Assembly (NCBI RefSeq): GCF_001854765.1 | Contig: NZ_LJJE01000036.1 | Span: forward strand, 248,001 to 312,000 | Source of the DNA: Vibrio sonorensis | GTDB lineage: Bacteria > Pseudomonadota > Gammaproteobacteria > Enterobacterales > Vibrionaceae | DNA: 64,000 nt | Reading direction: 5' to 3' | Part shown: one piece after another, positions 40,358-48,976 of the stretch | How the letters are laid out: every line of letters starts with the position of its first letter | Position numbering within the stretch: position 1 is the first letter of the stretch | Program-made: the position numbers and the translations under genes | The notes under the pieces: generated by a model | Databases searched by the model: none | The model's input: only the letters and a program-made list of their open reading frames with translations | What the model was told of the DNA's origin: nothing

Positions 40358-40443
40358 ATTAATGTAAATAAACATTCCCCTAACAATTATGGAACATTAG
40401 CTACAATTAAATTTAGTTAGTGTTCTATTTCTTAGGGGGAAGC

Positions 40444-41484
40444 ATGAAACATTACCTTTCCTGCGTCGCTATTGTTTTGCTTTTTAGCGCCAGTTCGATG
40501 GCCTCTAGCGTTTCGGTTACGCCCTATATCGTAAATGGAACCAATGCGAATTTAGTAAATTACCCCAACTTCGCCAGTCTTTTCTATCGAACCAGTTCTG
40601 TCTATAGTACATCAAGCTTTTGTGGAGCTACCATGATCAACTCCCAGTATGCACTGACGGCGGCTCATTGTATTTATGGCGAGTTCAATACCATGCTCTA
40701 TACCGTTGTAGTGCCTAATCTTGAAGATGAAGACAATTTTTTATCGGCGGCCCAAGTAAAGGCCGTTGAGTTCTACTATCCAGACGATTATGTCGAATCG
40801 CAATCTCAGTTATGGCCAAATGATATCGCTATTATTAAAGTAGAGGCTGGGCTGACCGTGCCCGACTATTTTAGCTTGCTAAACAGCACAACTGATACTA
40901 ACTATCCGGCTGGTAGCGGGTATAAAGCGGTAGGCCACGGTAATGTCGCAACTAATCAGACTGGTGGCAGTGTCCTTTTAGAAACCGATCTAACTTTTGT
41001 GGACAATACCACTTGCAGAGGGATATACGGGAACGCCCTTAGTAGTAAGCAGATCTGTTTTGACGGCGTGATAGGGGCGTCTAGTCTTAAAAATGCTACC
41101 TGCTCAGGTGATTCGGGTGGCCCTGTTTATCAGTATGTGGGCAGTCAATACATTCAAATTGGCCTCACGAGTTTTGGACCAGCGGTTTGTGGTAACCCCA
41201 GCTCTCCGGTCGTAGCCGTTTTCACTGAAGTTTACGACTATATTGGATGGATATCTAATGTCATTAATGGGTTAGAAACCCCTAAATACTACATTACTAC
41301 GCAAAATGGGGTACGTTCTTTAGTGGACAATTCTGGACATATGGCCGCGACAGAACCCACTCCTGTGCAAGAAAACACAAGTAATCAGACTGGAGGTGGG
41401 GGAGGAGCTGTTGAGGAAGGGCTCTTATTCGCTATCCTATTCCTCAACTTTTTCTATAGACGCCATCGGTGGAGAAAAAGCTGA
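40444..41484 (+). CDS. Secreted trypsin-like serine protease with GlyGly-CTERM tail
   Basis: 346 aa from ATG 40444 (AGGGGGA upstream). Signal peptide, S1 protease domain (TAAHC, NDIAII, SGDSGGPVY) and a C-terminal GGGGGAVEEG linker, hydrophobic helix and RRHRWRKS tail, again GlyGly-CTERM-like. Tandem with the preceding protease and alike in plan (PYIVNGTNANL against AYIVNGSGADV), which suggests a duplication. The activation site and substrates are unknown. Confidence 0.87.
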   Translation: MKHYLSCVAIVLLFSASSMASSVSVTPYIVNGTNANLVNYPNFASLFYRTSSVYSTSSFCGATMINSQYALTAAHCIYGEFNTMLYTVVVPNLEDEDNFLSAAQVKAVEFYYPDDYVESQSQLWPNDIAIIKVEAGLTVPDYFSLLNSTTDTNYPAGSGYKAVGHGNVATNQTGGSVLLETDLTFVDNTTCRGIYGNALSSKQICFDGVIGASSLKNATCSGDSGGPVYQYVGSQYIQIGLTSFGPAVCGNPSSPVVAVFTEVYDYIGWISNVINGLETPKYYITTQNGVRSLVDNSGHMAATEPTPVQENTSNQTGGGGGAVEEGLLFAILFLNFFYRRHRWRKS

Positions 41485-41674
41485 CAAGCGGTTAACGAAA
41501 GATCTATCACTACTGCTTCTCAATTATGAGACTCGTTCTATAAATGACTGATATATAGTTTCTTTATTTATCCTTGTCATAGTATTCTGCGGTTAAATCG
41601 TACAGGGGAAGTTGACTAATTGTAACTAAACGATAGTTTTAGTTACTCAGTTAGTCGATCCGGGGAGTTCTGAT

Positions 41675-42343
41675 ATGGAAAACCATAATATGCATAAGAT
41701 TACTCTGCTGTCTGATGTCAGCATGCAGTCCAAGTTGTTTAAAGACTCACTGGAAAAAGGGATAGAACTTAATGTAGAAATCGTCTCTTTGGAAGAGTTG
41801 GCTGATGATACTCGTCAAGCAAGTTTGGCAGCAGATTATATTCTAATCGATTACCATTATTTGGATGATGATCATTTTGAAATATACAACCAAGCCAAAC
41901 AAGCCATTCATAGTAGTGCGAAAGAAGTCGTTATCAACTGTCCGCAACAAGTACCGTCGACCACCTTGTTTAAGTGGAGAAACCTCGTTGGTGTCTTTTA
42001 CATAGACGATGATTTAGACCTTCTTCTCAAAGGTATGAGTAAAATCATGCAAGATGAGATGTGGTTGTCTCGCAAGGTTGCACAAGATTATATCGAGCAT
42101 TTCCGTTGTGCTAATAATGTGACCACCTCAAAAGCGTATGCAAATCTTACTAAACGTGAAAAAGAGATTATGCGCCTGCTTGGCCATGGAGCTTCCAATC
42201 TTCAAATCGCTGAAGAGCTGTTTGTTAGTGAAAATACGGTAAAAACCCATCTTCACAATATCTTTAAAAAGATTAATGCGAAGAACCGTCTGCAAGCTTT
42301 ATTATGGGCCAACAACAATATCTCGCTGGAAGAACGCGTTTAA
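41675..42343 (+). CDS. CsgD/VpsT-type LuxR-family regulator
   Basis: 222 aa. Receiver-like N-terminus without a clear phospho-acceptor set, then a LuxR helix-turn-helix at residues about 150-210 (LTKREKEIMRLLGHGASNLQ, IAEELFVSENTVKTHLHNIF). The motif WLSR near residue 128 matches the W[FLM][TS]R motif that binds c-di-GMP in VpsT of V. cholerae. A role in biofilm-matrix control is therefore likely, although no matrix genes are adjacent. GGGGAG precedes the start. Confidence 0.85.
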   Translation: MENHNMHKITLLSDVSMQSKLFKDSLEKGIELNVEIVSLEELADDTRQASLAADYILIDYHYLDDDHFEIYNQAKQAIHSSAKEVVINCPQQVPSTTLFKWRNLVGVFYIDDDLDLLLKGMSKIMQDEMWLSRKVAQDYIEHFRCANNVTTSKAYANLTKREKEIMRLLGHGASNLQIAEELFVSENTVKTHLHNIFKKINAKNRLQALLWANNNISLEERV

Positions 42344-42360
42344 TAAGCGAGTCCAATTGC

Positions 42361-42387
42361 AAAAAGGAGCCCTAAGGCTCCTTTTTT
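42361..42387. terminator. Bidirectional terminator
   Basis: AAAAAGGAGCC, loop CTAA, GGCTCCTTTTTT between the convergent regulator gene and nadE. Confidence 0.88.
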
Positions 42388-42410
42388 AATGGCTAGTAGA
42401 TGCAGAGAAA

Positions 42411-43238
42411 CTAGTCGTAGATGGTAGGGATAGGCGCTCGTTTGTGTTGAGTCGCTTTGTAAATAGCCACTAAGCGCTCAGAAACAGCGGCTTCTACGGG
42501 TTTCCCTTCTAGGAAATCATCGATTTGCTCATAGCTTAAGTTGAGCGCGTCTTCGTCCGCTTTTTGTGGGTCTAGTTCTTCTAGGTCTGCGGTTGGTGTC
42601 TTTTGAACAAGAGACTCAGGTGCGCCAAGGGTAGCGGCGACTTCGCGAACTTGTCGTTTGTTCAAACCAAATAGCGGGGCGAGGTCGCAAGCACCATCAC
42701 CAAACTTAGTGTAAAAACCAGTGATGTTTTCCGCCGAATGGTCGGTTCCCAGTACCAATCCATTGACGTAACCAGCAATCTCGTATTGTGCCACCATTCG
42801 AGCTCGCGCTTTTACGTTGCCCTTGACGAAATCAATTTTTGCTTTGTCATCAGGAAGTAAGCCAGTGCTTTGCAAAGCTTGATGAGATGCCGAGTGAAGT
42901 CCGTCTACGCCGTCTTTAATGTTTACCGCAACAGAATGTGTTGGCTTGATAAAAGAGAGGGCTAATTGCGCTTCGTCCTCGTCCTTTTGCGTTCCATATG
43001 GCAAGCGCACTGCGATAAACTGATATCCACCGTCAGTTTCCTGATTGAGTTGGTCTACAGCAATTTGGGCTAATCTACCCAAAGTGGTGGAATCCACTCC
43101 GCCGCTGATGCCAAGAACCAATGACTTGCAGCCCGCAGCTTGAAGCTTCGATTTGATAAATGCGACTCGTCGGGTGATCTCAAAGTGAGGATCGATAGAT
43201 GGTAGCACTCTCATTTCATCCCGAATTTGCTGTTCCAT
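42411..43238 (-). CDS. nadE: NH3-dependent NAD+ synthetase
   Basis: 275 aa from ATG 43238, preferred for AAAGGA just upstream. Last step of NAD synthesis, amidating deamido-NAD with ATP. The PP-loop [11 protein letters not shown] is at residues about 44-54, and [20 protein letters not shown] lies near 170-190. Divergent from a NadD-like gene, making a small NAD module. Confidence 0.95.
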   Translation of the reverse strand: MEQQIRDEMRVLPSIDPHFEITRRVAFIKSKLQAAGCKSLVLGISGGVDSTTLGRLAQIAVDQLNQETDGGYQFIAVRLPYGTQKDEDEAQLALSFIKPTHSVAVNIKDGVDGLHSASHQALQSTGLLPDDKAKIDFVKGNVKARARMVAQYEIAGYVNGLVLGTDHSAENITGFYTKFGDGACDLAPLFGLNKRQVREVAATLGAPESLVQKTPTADLEELDPQKADEDALNLSYEQIDDFLEGKPVEAAVSERLVAIYKATQHKRAPIPTIYD

Positions 43239-43401
43239 AGGTTTTCCTTTCTGCAAGCAATGTAAATTAAGGTTTTAGTGGTAGTATACCGTCTGTTGTG
43301 AGTGTCTCAAGTCCCCGTTTTGAATGAATATTGGAGAATTGAGTTTGTTATTAATTCATTGTGTTTTTAGAGACAACGCTAATGTGTGAAAGGGAAGATA
43401 G

Positions 43402-43917
43402 ATGACCAAAATAGCTGTATTTGGCAGTGCGTTTAATCCGCCGAGCCTAGGACATAAAAGCGTCATTGAGTCACTAAGTCACTTTGACAAAGTATTACTT
43501 CTTCCAAGCATTTCCCATGCTTGGGGCAAGCAAATGTTGGATTATCAAATACGCTGCCAACTTTTGGATGCTTTTATCTCTGATCTTGCACTGGAAAATG
43601 TAGAACGCAGCCGAGTAGAAGAGCGGTTGCATAAGCCCGATGAAAGTGTCACTACCTACGCCGTGTTGAGTTCTTTAACAACAAGTTTTCCAGACGCTGA
43701 CATTACGTTTGTTCTTGGGCCAGATAATCTCTTCAATTTTTCAAAGTTCTATAACGCTAAAGAGATCACCGAGCGCTGGAACGTATTGGCATGCCCTGAA
43801 CGCGTAAAAGTAAGAAGTACAGATATCAGGAATGCGATATTACAAGGAGAAAGTGTGGAGACACTGACAACACCCAGTGTGGCGACACTATTGCAGCAGG
43901 GCAAATACTATCGGTGA
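43402..43917 (+). CDS. Nicotinate/nicotinamide nucleotide adenylyltransferase-like protein
   Basis: 171 aa nucleotidyltransferase fold. The N-terminal motif GSAFNPPSLGHKSVI corresponds to the G-x-F-x-P-x-HxGH signature, here SLGH rather than HxGH, and the C-terminal RSTDIRNAI corresponds to the ISSTxIR motif. It is shorter than housekeeping NadD, and the first His of the motif is replaced by Ser, so activity or substrate may be altered. Sits opposite nadE. Confidence 0.75.
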   Translation: MTKIAVFGSAFNPPSLGHKSVIESLSHFDKVLLLPSISHAWGKQMLDYQIRCQLLDAFISDLALENVERSRVEERLHKPDESVTTYAVLSSLTTSFPDADITFVLGPDNLFNFSKFYNAKEITERWNVLACPERVKVRSTDIRNAILQGESVETLTTPSVATLLQQGKYYR

Positions 43918-43941
43918 TACTCTCCTAAATTAGGAGAATAT

Positions 43942-44388
43942 ATGAGCCTGACTGGTTTAATTTTACTTGCTAGTGCGCTGCAATCCGATATCACACCCTG
44001 CCCGAATAGCACCCACACTAACCCGTCAAAAGACGTTTCAGTTCTACTTAAACCCAGTCGTTGTGATATTGAACTATCTCTACCTTTGCAGCGTAACTCG
44101 GCCGAATTTCATCTTGATAACCAGTCCGTAGATTATTCATCTTATTGGGGAAGCTGGCTGGTTGATACAGGCTCCGAACCGTTACTCTCTCAATCGTATC
44201 ACTCAAACTATTTTGGAGTGGGTATATGGATGCCAGAAGATTTGAGTGAAGAGAGCGCACATATGAACACAAAGGAGTGGCTAGAGAACCAAGGTCTTCA
44301 ATTCTCTTTAGGTTTTGGCGATCTCAATAGTGGTGAACCGCGTCTGCGGTTGGACTATCGCTGGCATGAAGTCTATCAGGCGATGTAA
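43942..44388 (+). CDS. Secreted protein of unknown function
   Basis: 148 aa with a short hydrophobic N-terminus (LTGLILLASALQSD) that may be a signal peptide, two nearby cysteines (TPCPN, SRCDI) and a C-terminus rich in aromatic and charged residues (LRLDYRWHEVYQAM). It follows the NadD-like gene by 24 bases on the same strand with GGAG upstream, so the two are probably co-transcribed. Not recognised. Confidence 0.6.
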   Translation: MSLTGLILLASALQSDITPCPNSTHTNPSKDVSVLLKPSRCDIELSLPLQRNSAEFHLDNQSVDYSSYWGSWLVDTGSEPLLSQSYHSNYFGVGIWMPEDLSEESAHMNTKEWLENQGLQFSLGFGDLNSGEPRLRLDYRWHEVYQAM

Positions 44389-44459
44389 TGATGAATGTTG
44401 AACTGCCATTTTAACTCGATAGACGCAGATCGTCCTTATGCGTTTTGCCAAACAAACCT

Positions 44460-45299
44460 TTAACCCGCATGAACCATTCTTTGGCTAGCCGCTTTTGTTT
44501 TGTGTATGCGCCGGATTAACGCGCACACAAAAATGACGCTTTGCAGTAATACAATGCTAGGTGCTGGCGCACTATCTATGTGGAAACTGAGGTAAACCCC
44601 GGCAAACATAGTGAGCAGGTTTACCAACGTCGCCACCCAAAGCATATTGGAAAACTCGCGTACGGTTAGAAAAGCAATCGCACCGGGAGCAATAAGGAGC
44701 CCTATAGCCAAAATAAGGCCAACAGCGTTGAGTGTCGCAACAATAGTCAGGGATAAAAACGTGAGAAGGGAGTAGTGCAGTAATTTGATGTTCAATCCAC
44801 TTACTCGGGCTTGTATCTCGTCAAATGCGAGCAGTAGGTAGTCTTTCCAAAATAGTATTAAGCCAGTAGTGACCACAAGTGAGACGATGCTCGCTGTGAT
44901 GATTTCACCTTTGTCTACCCCAAGCATATTACCAAACAGAATGTGATCGAGGTGGGCGTAGGTATCTAAAGCCACGTAAAGAACAATACCAGCGGCAAAC
45001 ATGCCGGAAAATACCACCCCCATGACAGTGTCTTGTTTAAGTCGTGAATTCGAAGCAAAAAAGCCAGTCAGTGTGCTACAAAGCATGCCGGCGACGAATG
45101 CGCCAATCAAAATTGGGATACCGGTGACATAAGCTATAACAATACCAGGTAAAACGGCGTGGCTTACCGCATCTCCCATTAACGCCCAGCCTTTCATTAC
45201 TAAAAAGCAAGAAAGTAAAGCGGTAGGGACGGAGATAACTAAGCAGATCAAAAATGCATTTTGCATAAATGGAAACTGGAAAGGCATGGTTAAGTCCAT
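44460..45299 (-). CDS. Metal ABC transporter permease (second)
   Basis: 279 aa from ATG 45299 (AAGGAG upstream), ABC-3 family with about eight membrane helices. LVMKGWALMGDAVSHAVLPG is the family signature. Last gene of a minus-strand metal-uptake operon; two bases separate it from the preceding permease. The pair of permeases corresponds to SitC/SitD or YfeC/YfeD. Confidence 0.9.
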   Translation of the reverse strand: MDLTMPFQFPFMQNAFLICLVISVPTALLSCFLVMKGWALMGDAVSHAVLPGIVIAYVTGIPILIGAFVAGMLCSTLTGFFASNSRLKQDTVMGVVFSGMFAAGIVLYVALDTYAHLDHILFGNMLGVDKGEIITASIVSLVVTTGLILFWKDYLLLAFDEIQARVSGLNIKLLHYSLLTFLSLTIVATLNAVGLILAIGLLIAPGAIAFLTVREFSNMLWVATLVNLLTMFAGVYLSFHIDSAPAPSIVLLQSVIFVCALIRRIHKTKAASQRMVHAG

Positions 45300-45301
45300 C
45301 G

Positions 45302-46210
45302 TTATGCTCCTTGGGCTGACGTCGTTTCGAGGTGATGGCAAGAGTTTGTTTTGCTTAGATGAGTTAACGCCTCTTTAGAACGGCGCTTCGCCGCCCAGTA
45401 ACCGTGTTTTGGAGCCAGCAAAAAGGTAACAATAAAAACAACGGTCTGTAAGCAAACAATAATCCCACCCGTTGCCCCGTCTAGGAAAAAGCTACTATAG
45501 GCGCCGATAAAACTAGTGCTACTACCAATCAAGACAGAGACAAGAATCAATCTTGGGAATCGGTCACATAAAAGGTAGGCGGTGGCGCCCGGTGTCACAA
45601 CCATAGCAATAACCAACAAGGCCCCAACGGTTTGCATCGCGGCAACGACACATGCCGACAATAGAGTGAAGAAAACCGCTTTTAGTAAAGCAGGGTTTAG
45701 GCCAATTGAGCGTGCGTGGTTTTCGTCAAAGAAGGTCACCATTAAGTCCTTCCATTTAAGAAGTAAAATGCCCAAAGTAACGAAACCGATGATAGCGAGC
45801 TGAAGGGTATCACTCGGGGTAATCGCCAAGATGTTGCCCATGGTGATGGTCTCGACACTGACAGAAATCGGGTTGATAGAAATAAGAAACAAACCTAGAG
45901 CGAAAAAGGAGGTAAAAACAAGGCCAATTATCACGTCGATCTTTAGCCCTGAACGCTCTGATAAAAACAGCATAGAGCCCGCTGCGATGCCTCCAGAGAT
46001 AAAGGCGCCGAAAGCGAAAGGTAGCCCGATGATATACGCTAGAGCAACACCGGGAACAACAGCGTGAGCAAGAGCATCACCGATAAGAGACCAACCTTTC
46101 AGCATTAAGTATGCCGAAAGAAATGCGCAGACGCCCCCAACCAACGCCGACACCCACATGGCATTTGTCATATACCCATAAGAAAAAGGTTGTAGCAAGA
46201 TATCAATCAC
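45302..46210 (-). CDS. Metal ABC transporter permease (first)
   Basis: 302 aa from GTG 46210, preferred because GGGGAG lies before it and it overlaps the ATPase stop by eight bases; the longer frame to 46399 lies inside the ATPase gene. ABC-3 signature [20 protein letters not shown]. Inner-membrane half of the Mn/Fe importer. Confidence 0.88.
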   Translation of the reverse strand: MIDILLQPFSYGYMTNAMWVSALVGGVCAFLSAYLMLKGWSLIGDALAHAVVPGVALAYIIGLPFAFGAFISGGIAAGSMLFLSERSGLKIDVIIGLVFTSFFALGLFLISINPISVSVETITMGNILAITPSDTLQLAIIGFVTLGILLLKWKDLMVTFFDENHARSIGLNPALLKAVFFTLLSACVVAAMQTVGALLVIAMVVTPGATAYLLCDRFPRLILVSVLIGSSTSFIGAYSSFFLDGATGGIIVCLQTVVFIVTFLLAPKHGYWAAKRRSKEALTHLSKTNSCHHLETTSAQGA

Positions 46211-47093
46211 GGCGAAGCTCCCCTTTGTCGGTAGTGACATGCCTGCCACCGTATTGAACAAACGGACGCTCGTCATCGGTAAGAATAGTGAGCTCTCTAG
46301 CATCCTCATCATCGTGTAGCGCATCTCCTCCCAAGGTGAAGTGACGAAGAACGCCGCCAAATGCCCGTTGGAGATTTTGCTTTGTATAAGTGGTTTCAAT
46401 TGGCCCCGAAACGAGTACCGTTTTATTCACCATTATGGTGCGGTCGCAAAACTCAGGTACCGAGCCTAAGTTGTGGGTAGAAACCAAAATAACGTGGCCT
46501 TCTTTTCTTAACTCTTTAAGAAGAGCAATGATCTGATGTTCAGTTTGGACATCAACTCCAGTGAAGGGCTCATCGAGTAAGATCACCTTAGCTTGTTGGG
46601 CAAGAGCTCTGGCGAGAAACACGCGTTTTTTTTGTCCCCCAGAGAGCTCGCCAATTTGCCGTTGCCTAAAATCGATCATATTGACGCGCTTAAGCGCCTG
46701 TTCAACCGCTTGGTGATCCGACGCTTTGGGCTTGCGAAGCCAGTTCATATGACCGTATCGACCCATCATAACGACATCTTCAACAAGGACGGGAAAACTC
46801 CAGTCGATCTCTTCTGACTGAGGAACATAAGAAACGAGGTTTTGCTTAAGCGCCTTGTTAACTGACTGACCGAGGATCTGAATCGCCCCCTGAGCGGTTG
46901 GAACGAAGCCCATAATCGCTTTGAACAGGGTGGACTTACCGGCGCCATTGACCCCTACTAGCGCCGTTACCGAACCACATGGTACAGAGAAGCTTGCATT
47001 GTGTAAGGCGGTATGGCCATTTCGGTAAGTAACCGTTACATCATCTGCTTGAATGCCTAGTGGTGAGTTTAATGCTGCCTGATTCATAGTCAT
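46203..47093 (-). CDS. Metal ABC transporter ATP-binding protein
   Basis: 296 aa. Walker [10 protein letters not shown], signature [15 protein letters not shown], Walker [13 protein letters not shown] and the switch His in VSTHNL are present. The long C-terminal tail after residue 235 is seen in SitB/MntB-like proteins. Translation is coupled to the next permease by overlap. Confidence 0.93.
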   Translation of the reverse strand: MTMNQAALNSPLGIQADDVTVTYRNGHTALHNASFSVPCGSVTALVGVNGAGKSTLFKAIMGFVPTAQGAIQILGQSVNKALKQNLVSYVPQSEEIDWSFPVLVEDVVMMGRYGHMNWLRKPKASDHQAVEQALKRVNMIDFRQRQIGELSGGQKKRVFLARALAQQAKVILLDEPFTGVDVQTEHQIIALLKELRKEGHVILVSTHNLGSVPEFCDRTIMVNKTVLVSGPIETTYTKQNLQRAFGGVLRHFTLGGDALHDDEDARELTILTDDERPFVQYGGRHVTTDKGELRRD

Positions 47094-47134
47094 TAGTTTG
47101 TGTTGGGTCGCGTTTTATGGCGAATTAAAAGAGA

Positions 47135-47163
47135 CATCGCCCCACCTAAGAAGCGGGGCGATG
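47135..47163 (-). terminator. Hairpin between the binding-protein and ATPase genes
   Basis: CATCGCCCC and GGGGCGATG form a 9-bp GC-rich stem just after the binding-protein stop, followed on the minus strand by TCTCTTTT. It probably lowers transcription of the ATPase and permeases or protects the upstream mRNA end, giving more binding protein. Confidence 0.55.
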
Positions 47164-47166
47164 AAA

Positions 47167-48063
47167 TTAGTTTACAGAGCTAAGCCCTTTTGCAACGGTT
47201 TCCGAAGTTACGGTCAAAAGATCTAGGTATGTTGGAACCGGACCATCACTAGTCGAAAGAGAGTCGACAAACAACTCGCCGCCGTAATGCGCACCCGTTT
47301 CTCGGGCAACTTGTTTAGCCGGAGAAGTGTTAACCGTTGATTCACAGAACACGACAGGGATGTGGTTCTTTTTCACACCGTCAATAACAGAGCGAACCTG
47401 CTGAGGAGTGCCTACTTGATCGGCGTTCATTGGCCACAAGTACAGTTCGCGAAGGCCGAAATCTTTAGCTAGGTAGCTAAACGCACCTTCGCACGTTACC
47501 AACCAGCGATCGCTATCAGGGATCTGAGCAACACGTTCTTTAAGAGGCTCAATAGTGGCACGCAATTTCGCTTTGTAAGCCGCAGCATTTTTTACATAGA
47601 TAGCCGCATTGTTAGGATCGTGCTCAGCAAAAGCTTCTACGATGTTATCGATGTAAATCAGCGCATTATCTAGTCCCATCCACGCATGTGGATTTGGCTT
47701 TCCTTGATAAGAACCCGATGCGATAGGAATAGGGTTAATACCTTTGGTCAGTGTCACCGCAGGCACGCCATCAAGGTTGGCTAGGAATTGTTCGAACCAA
47801 AGTTCTAGGTTCATACCATTCCACAAAATTAAGTCGGCATCCGAAGCGCGAACAATGTCTTTTGGGGTCGGCTCGTAACCGTGAATTTCAGCGCCAGGCT
47901 TTGTTACCGAAACGACTTCTGCAGCATCTCCGGCCACGTTGGAAGCCATATCTGCAATAACAGTGAATGTGGTGACTACTTTCATTTTATCTTCATCTGC
48001 GTGAGCAAAAGACGAAGAAGCAATAAGCAGCGATGCAGCAAACGCTAACTTGAGCTTGGTCAT
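47167..48063 (-). CDS. Periplasmic Mn/Fe-type metal-binding protein of the ABC transporter
   Basis: 298 aa with a clear signal peptide (LAFAASLLIASSSFAHA). Cluster A-I binding protein like PsaA/SitA. The four ligand positions can be placed: His in EIHGYEP, His in PNPHAWMG, Glu in TCEGAFSY and Asp in LFVDSLS. His-His-Glu-Asp is the Mn/Fe set; zinc-specific ZnuA has a third His and a His-rich loop, absent here. First gene of the operon. Confidence 0.9.
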   Translation of the reverse strand: MTKLKLAFAASLLIASSSFAHADEDKMKVVTTFTVIADMASNVAGDAAEVVSVTKPGAEIHGYEPTPKDIVRASDADLILWNGMNLELWFEQFLANLDGVPAVTLTKGINPIPIASGSYQGKPNPHAWMGLDNALIYIDNIVEAFAEHDPNNAAIYVKNAAAYKAKLRATIEPLKERVAQIPDSDRWLVTCEGAFSYLAKDFGLRELYLWPMNADQVGTPQQVRSVIDGVKKNHIPVVFCESTVNTSPAKQVARETGAHYGGELFVDSLSTSDGPVPTYLDLLTVTSETVAKGLSSVN

Positions 48064-48136
48064 AATTATCTCCTTGTGAATACCAAAACTATCAATTCGC
48101 GTGTTTAAAATGTGCTAGCCTAGGATTCATACAAAC

Positions 48137-48153
48137 TTGCGAACGATTTGCAA
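48137..48153. promoter_or_regulatory. Candidate Fur/Mur-family operator, copy 1
   Basis: TTGCGAACGATTTGCAA, an imperfect palindrome. It shares 14 of 17 bases with the site at 48169 and lies upstream of the metal transporter and of the Fur-family gene. Confidence 0.5.
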
Positions 48154-48168
48154 CTGCTGGGGATCTTA

Positions 48169-48185
48169 TTGCGAATGATTCTCAA
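48169..48185. promoter_or_regulatory. Candidate Fur/Mur-family operator, copy 2
   Basis: TTGCGAATGATTCTCAA; with its flank it also resembles a Fur box (GCGAATGATTCTCAATTGC, 12 of 19 to consensus). It starts 32 bases from copy 1, close to three helical turns, which suits cooperative binding. Confidence 0.5.
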
Positions 48186-48237
48186 TTGCAAATAAAAACT
48201 AATGAAAAATAATGTGTTATAAAAAACGGACAATAAA

Positions 48238-48669
48238 GTGAGTAATGGAGCAACAATAATAAGAGAAGGGTTAGAGCAGATTTTAAGGTCTGAAGGGATC
48301 CGAATTACCCAGCAAAGAGTCGCGATACTTTCCGCGCTTGCTGAGTCAGAAGACCATCCAAACGTTGAAGAACTGCACGAGAGAGCGCGGAAGCTCAACC
48401 CCAACGTCTCGCTGGCAACTGTATATAGAACAGTTGCTGTGCTAGAAGAGCAAAAGGCGATAATCCGAAACGAATTTGAAGGGGCAAGTGCTCGGTATGA
48501 GCTAGCCAGTAAAGAGCACCACGACCATCTTATTGATGTAGAAAGCGGTGATGTTATCGAATTCTATTCCGAAGAGATTGAAGCGATTCAAGAAAGAATA
48601 GCCAAAGAAATGGGGTACGACATCGTTTCACACCGCCTTGAGCTATACGTGCGAAAACGCAAAAATTAG
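48238..48669 (+). CDS. Fur-family metalloregulator
   Basis: 143 aa. Winged helix at the N-terminus (RITQQRVAILSALAESEDHPNVEEL; LATVYRTVAVLEEQ), then the dimerisation/metal domain with KEHHDHLIDVESG, which is the HHDH regulatory-site motif of Fur. The C-terminal CxxC zinc motifs of many relatives are absent, and the protein ends with VRKRKN. Divergence from a Mn/Fe transporter suggests it is the local repressor, Mur- or Fur-like, rather than the global Fur. GTG start with a weak ribosome site. Confidence 0.88.
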   Translation: MSNGATIIREGLEQILRSEGIRITQQRVAILSALAESEDHPNVEELHERARKLNPNVSLATVYRTVAVLEEQKAIIRNEFEGASARYELASKEHHDHLIDVESGDVIEFYSEEIEAIQERIAKEMGYDIVSHRLELYVRKRKN

Positions 48670-48695
48670 GTGATTAACCTTTTTAGACGACAACG

Positions 48696-48726
48696 AAGGT
48701 CAGTGCAAAGCACTGGCCTTATTTAT
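48696..48726 (+). terminator. Terminator after the Fur-family gene
   Basis: AAGGTCAGTGC, loop AAA, GCACTGGCCTT, then ATTTAT. 11-bp stem with one G-T pair; the T tract is short. Confidence 0.65.
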
Positions 48727-48937
48727 ATGTACAAGCCTGTTCGCTTTGTCTTTGGCAGTTTGCGCGCGGCACGAGCCGTTTTTATTGACGTTTAAATCTA
48801 ACATGCATTTTAGGTGGGAATGCTTTAGAATGCGCGTTCGACTTATTGAGAGGTTCATCGGTATTTGTACCTAAAAGTAAGTCGAACATACTGATTTTGT
48901 TGTTTCTTATTGATTTAAAAGAAACCTTAACTTTCAA

Positions 48938-48958
48938 GTGTTGCTTGGTATGCAACAC
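48938..48958 (+). promoter_or_regulatory. ThrRS translational operator, tRNA-Thr anticodon-arm mimic
   Basis: GTGTTGC, a seven-base loop TTGGTAT, GCAACAC: a perfect 7-bp stem whose loop size and sequence copy a tRNA anticodon loop (U33, then GGU as anticodon 34-36, the anticodon of tRNA-Thr). It ends six bases before the Shine-Dalgarno AAAGGA of thrS. In E. coli, ThrRS binds an anticodon-like hairpin at the same place and blocks ribosome binding. The structure is seen directly; the function is by analogy. Confidence 0.78.
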
Positions 48959-48976
48959 CACTGTAAAGGAATTTAC

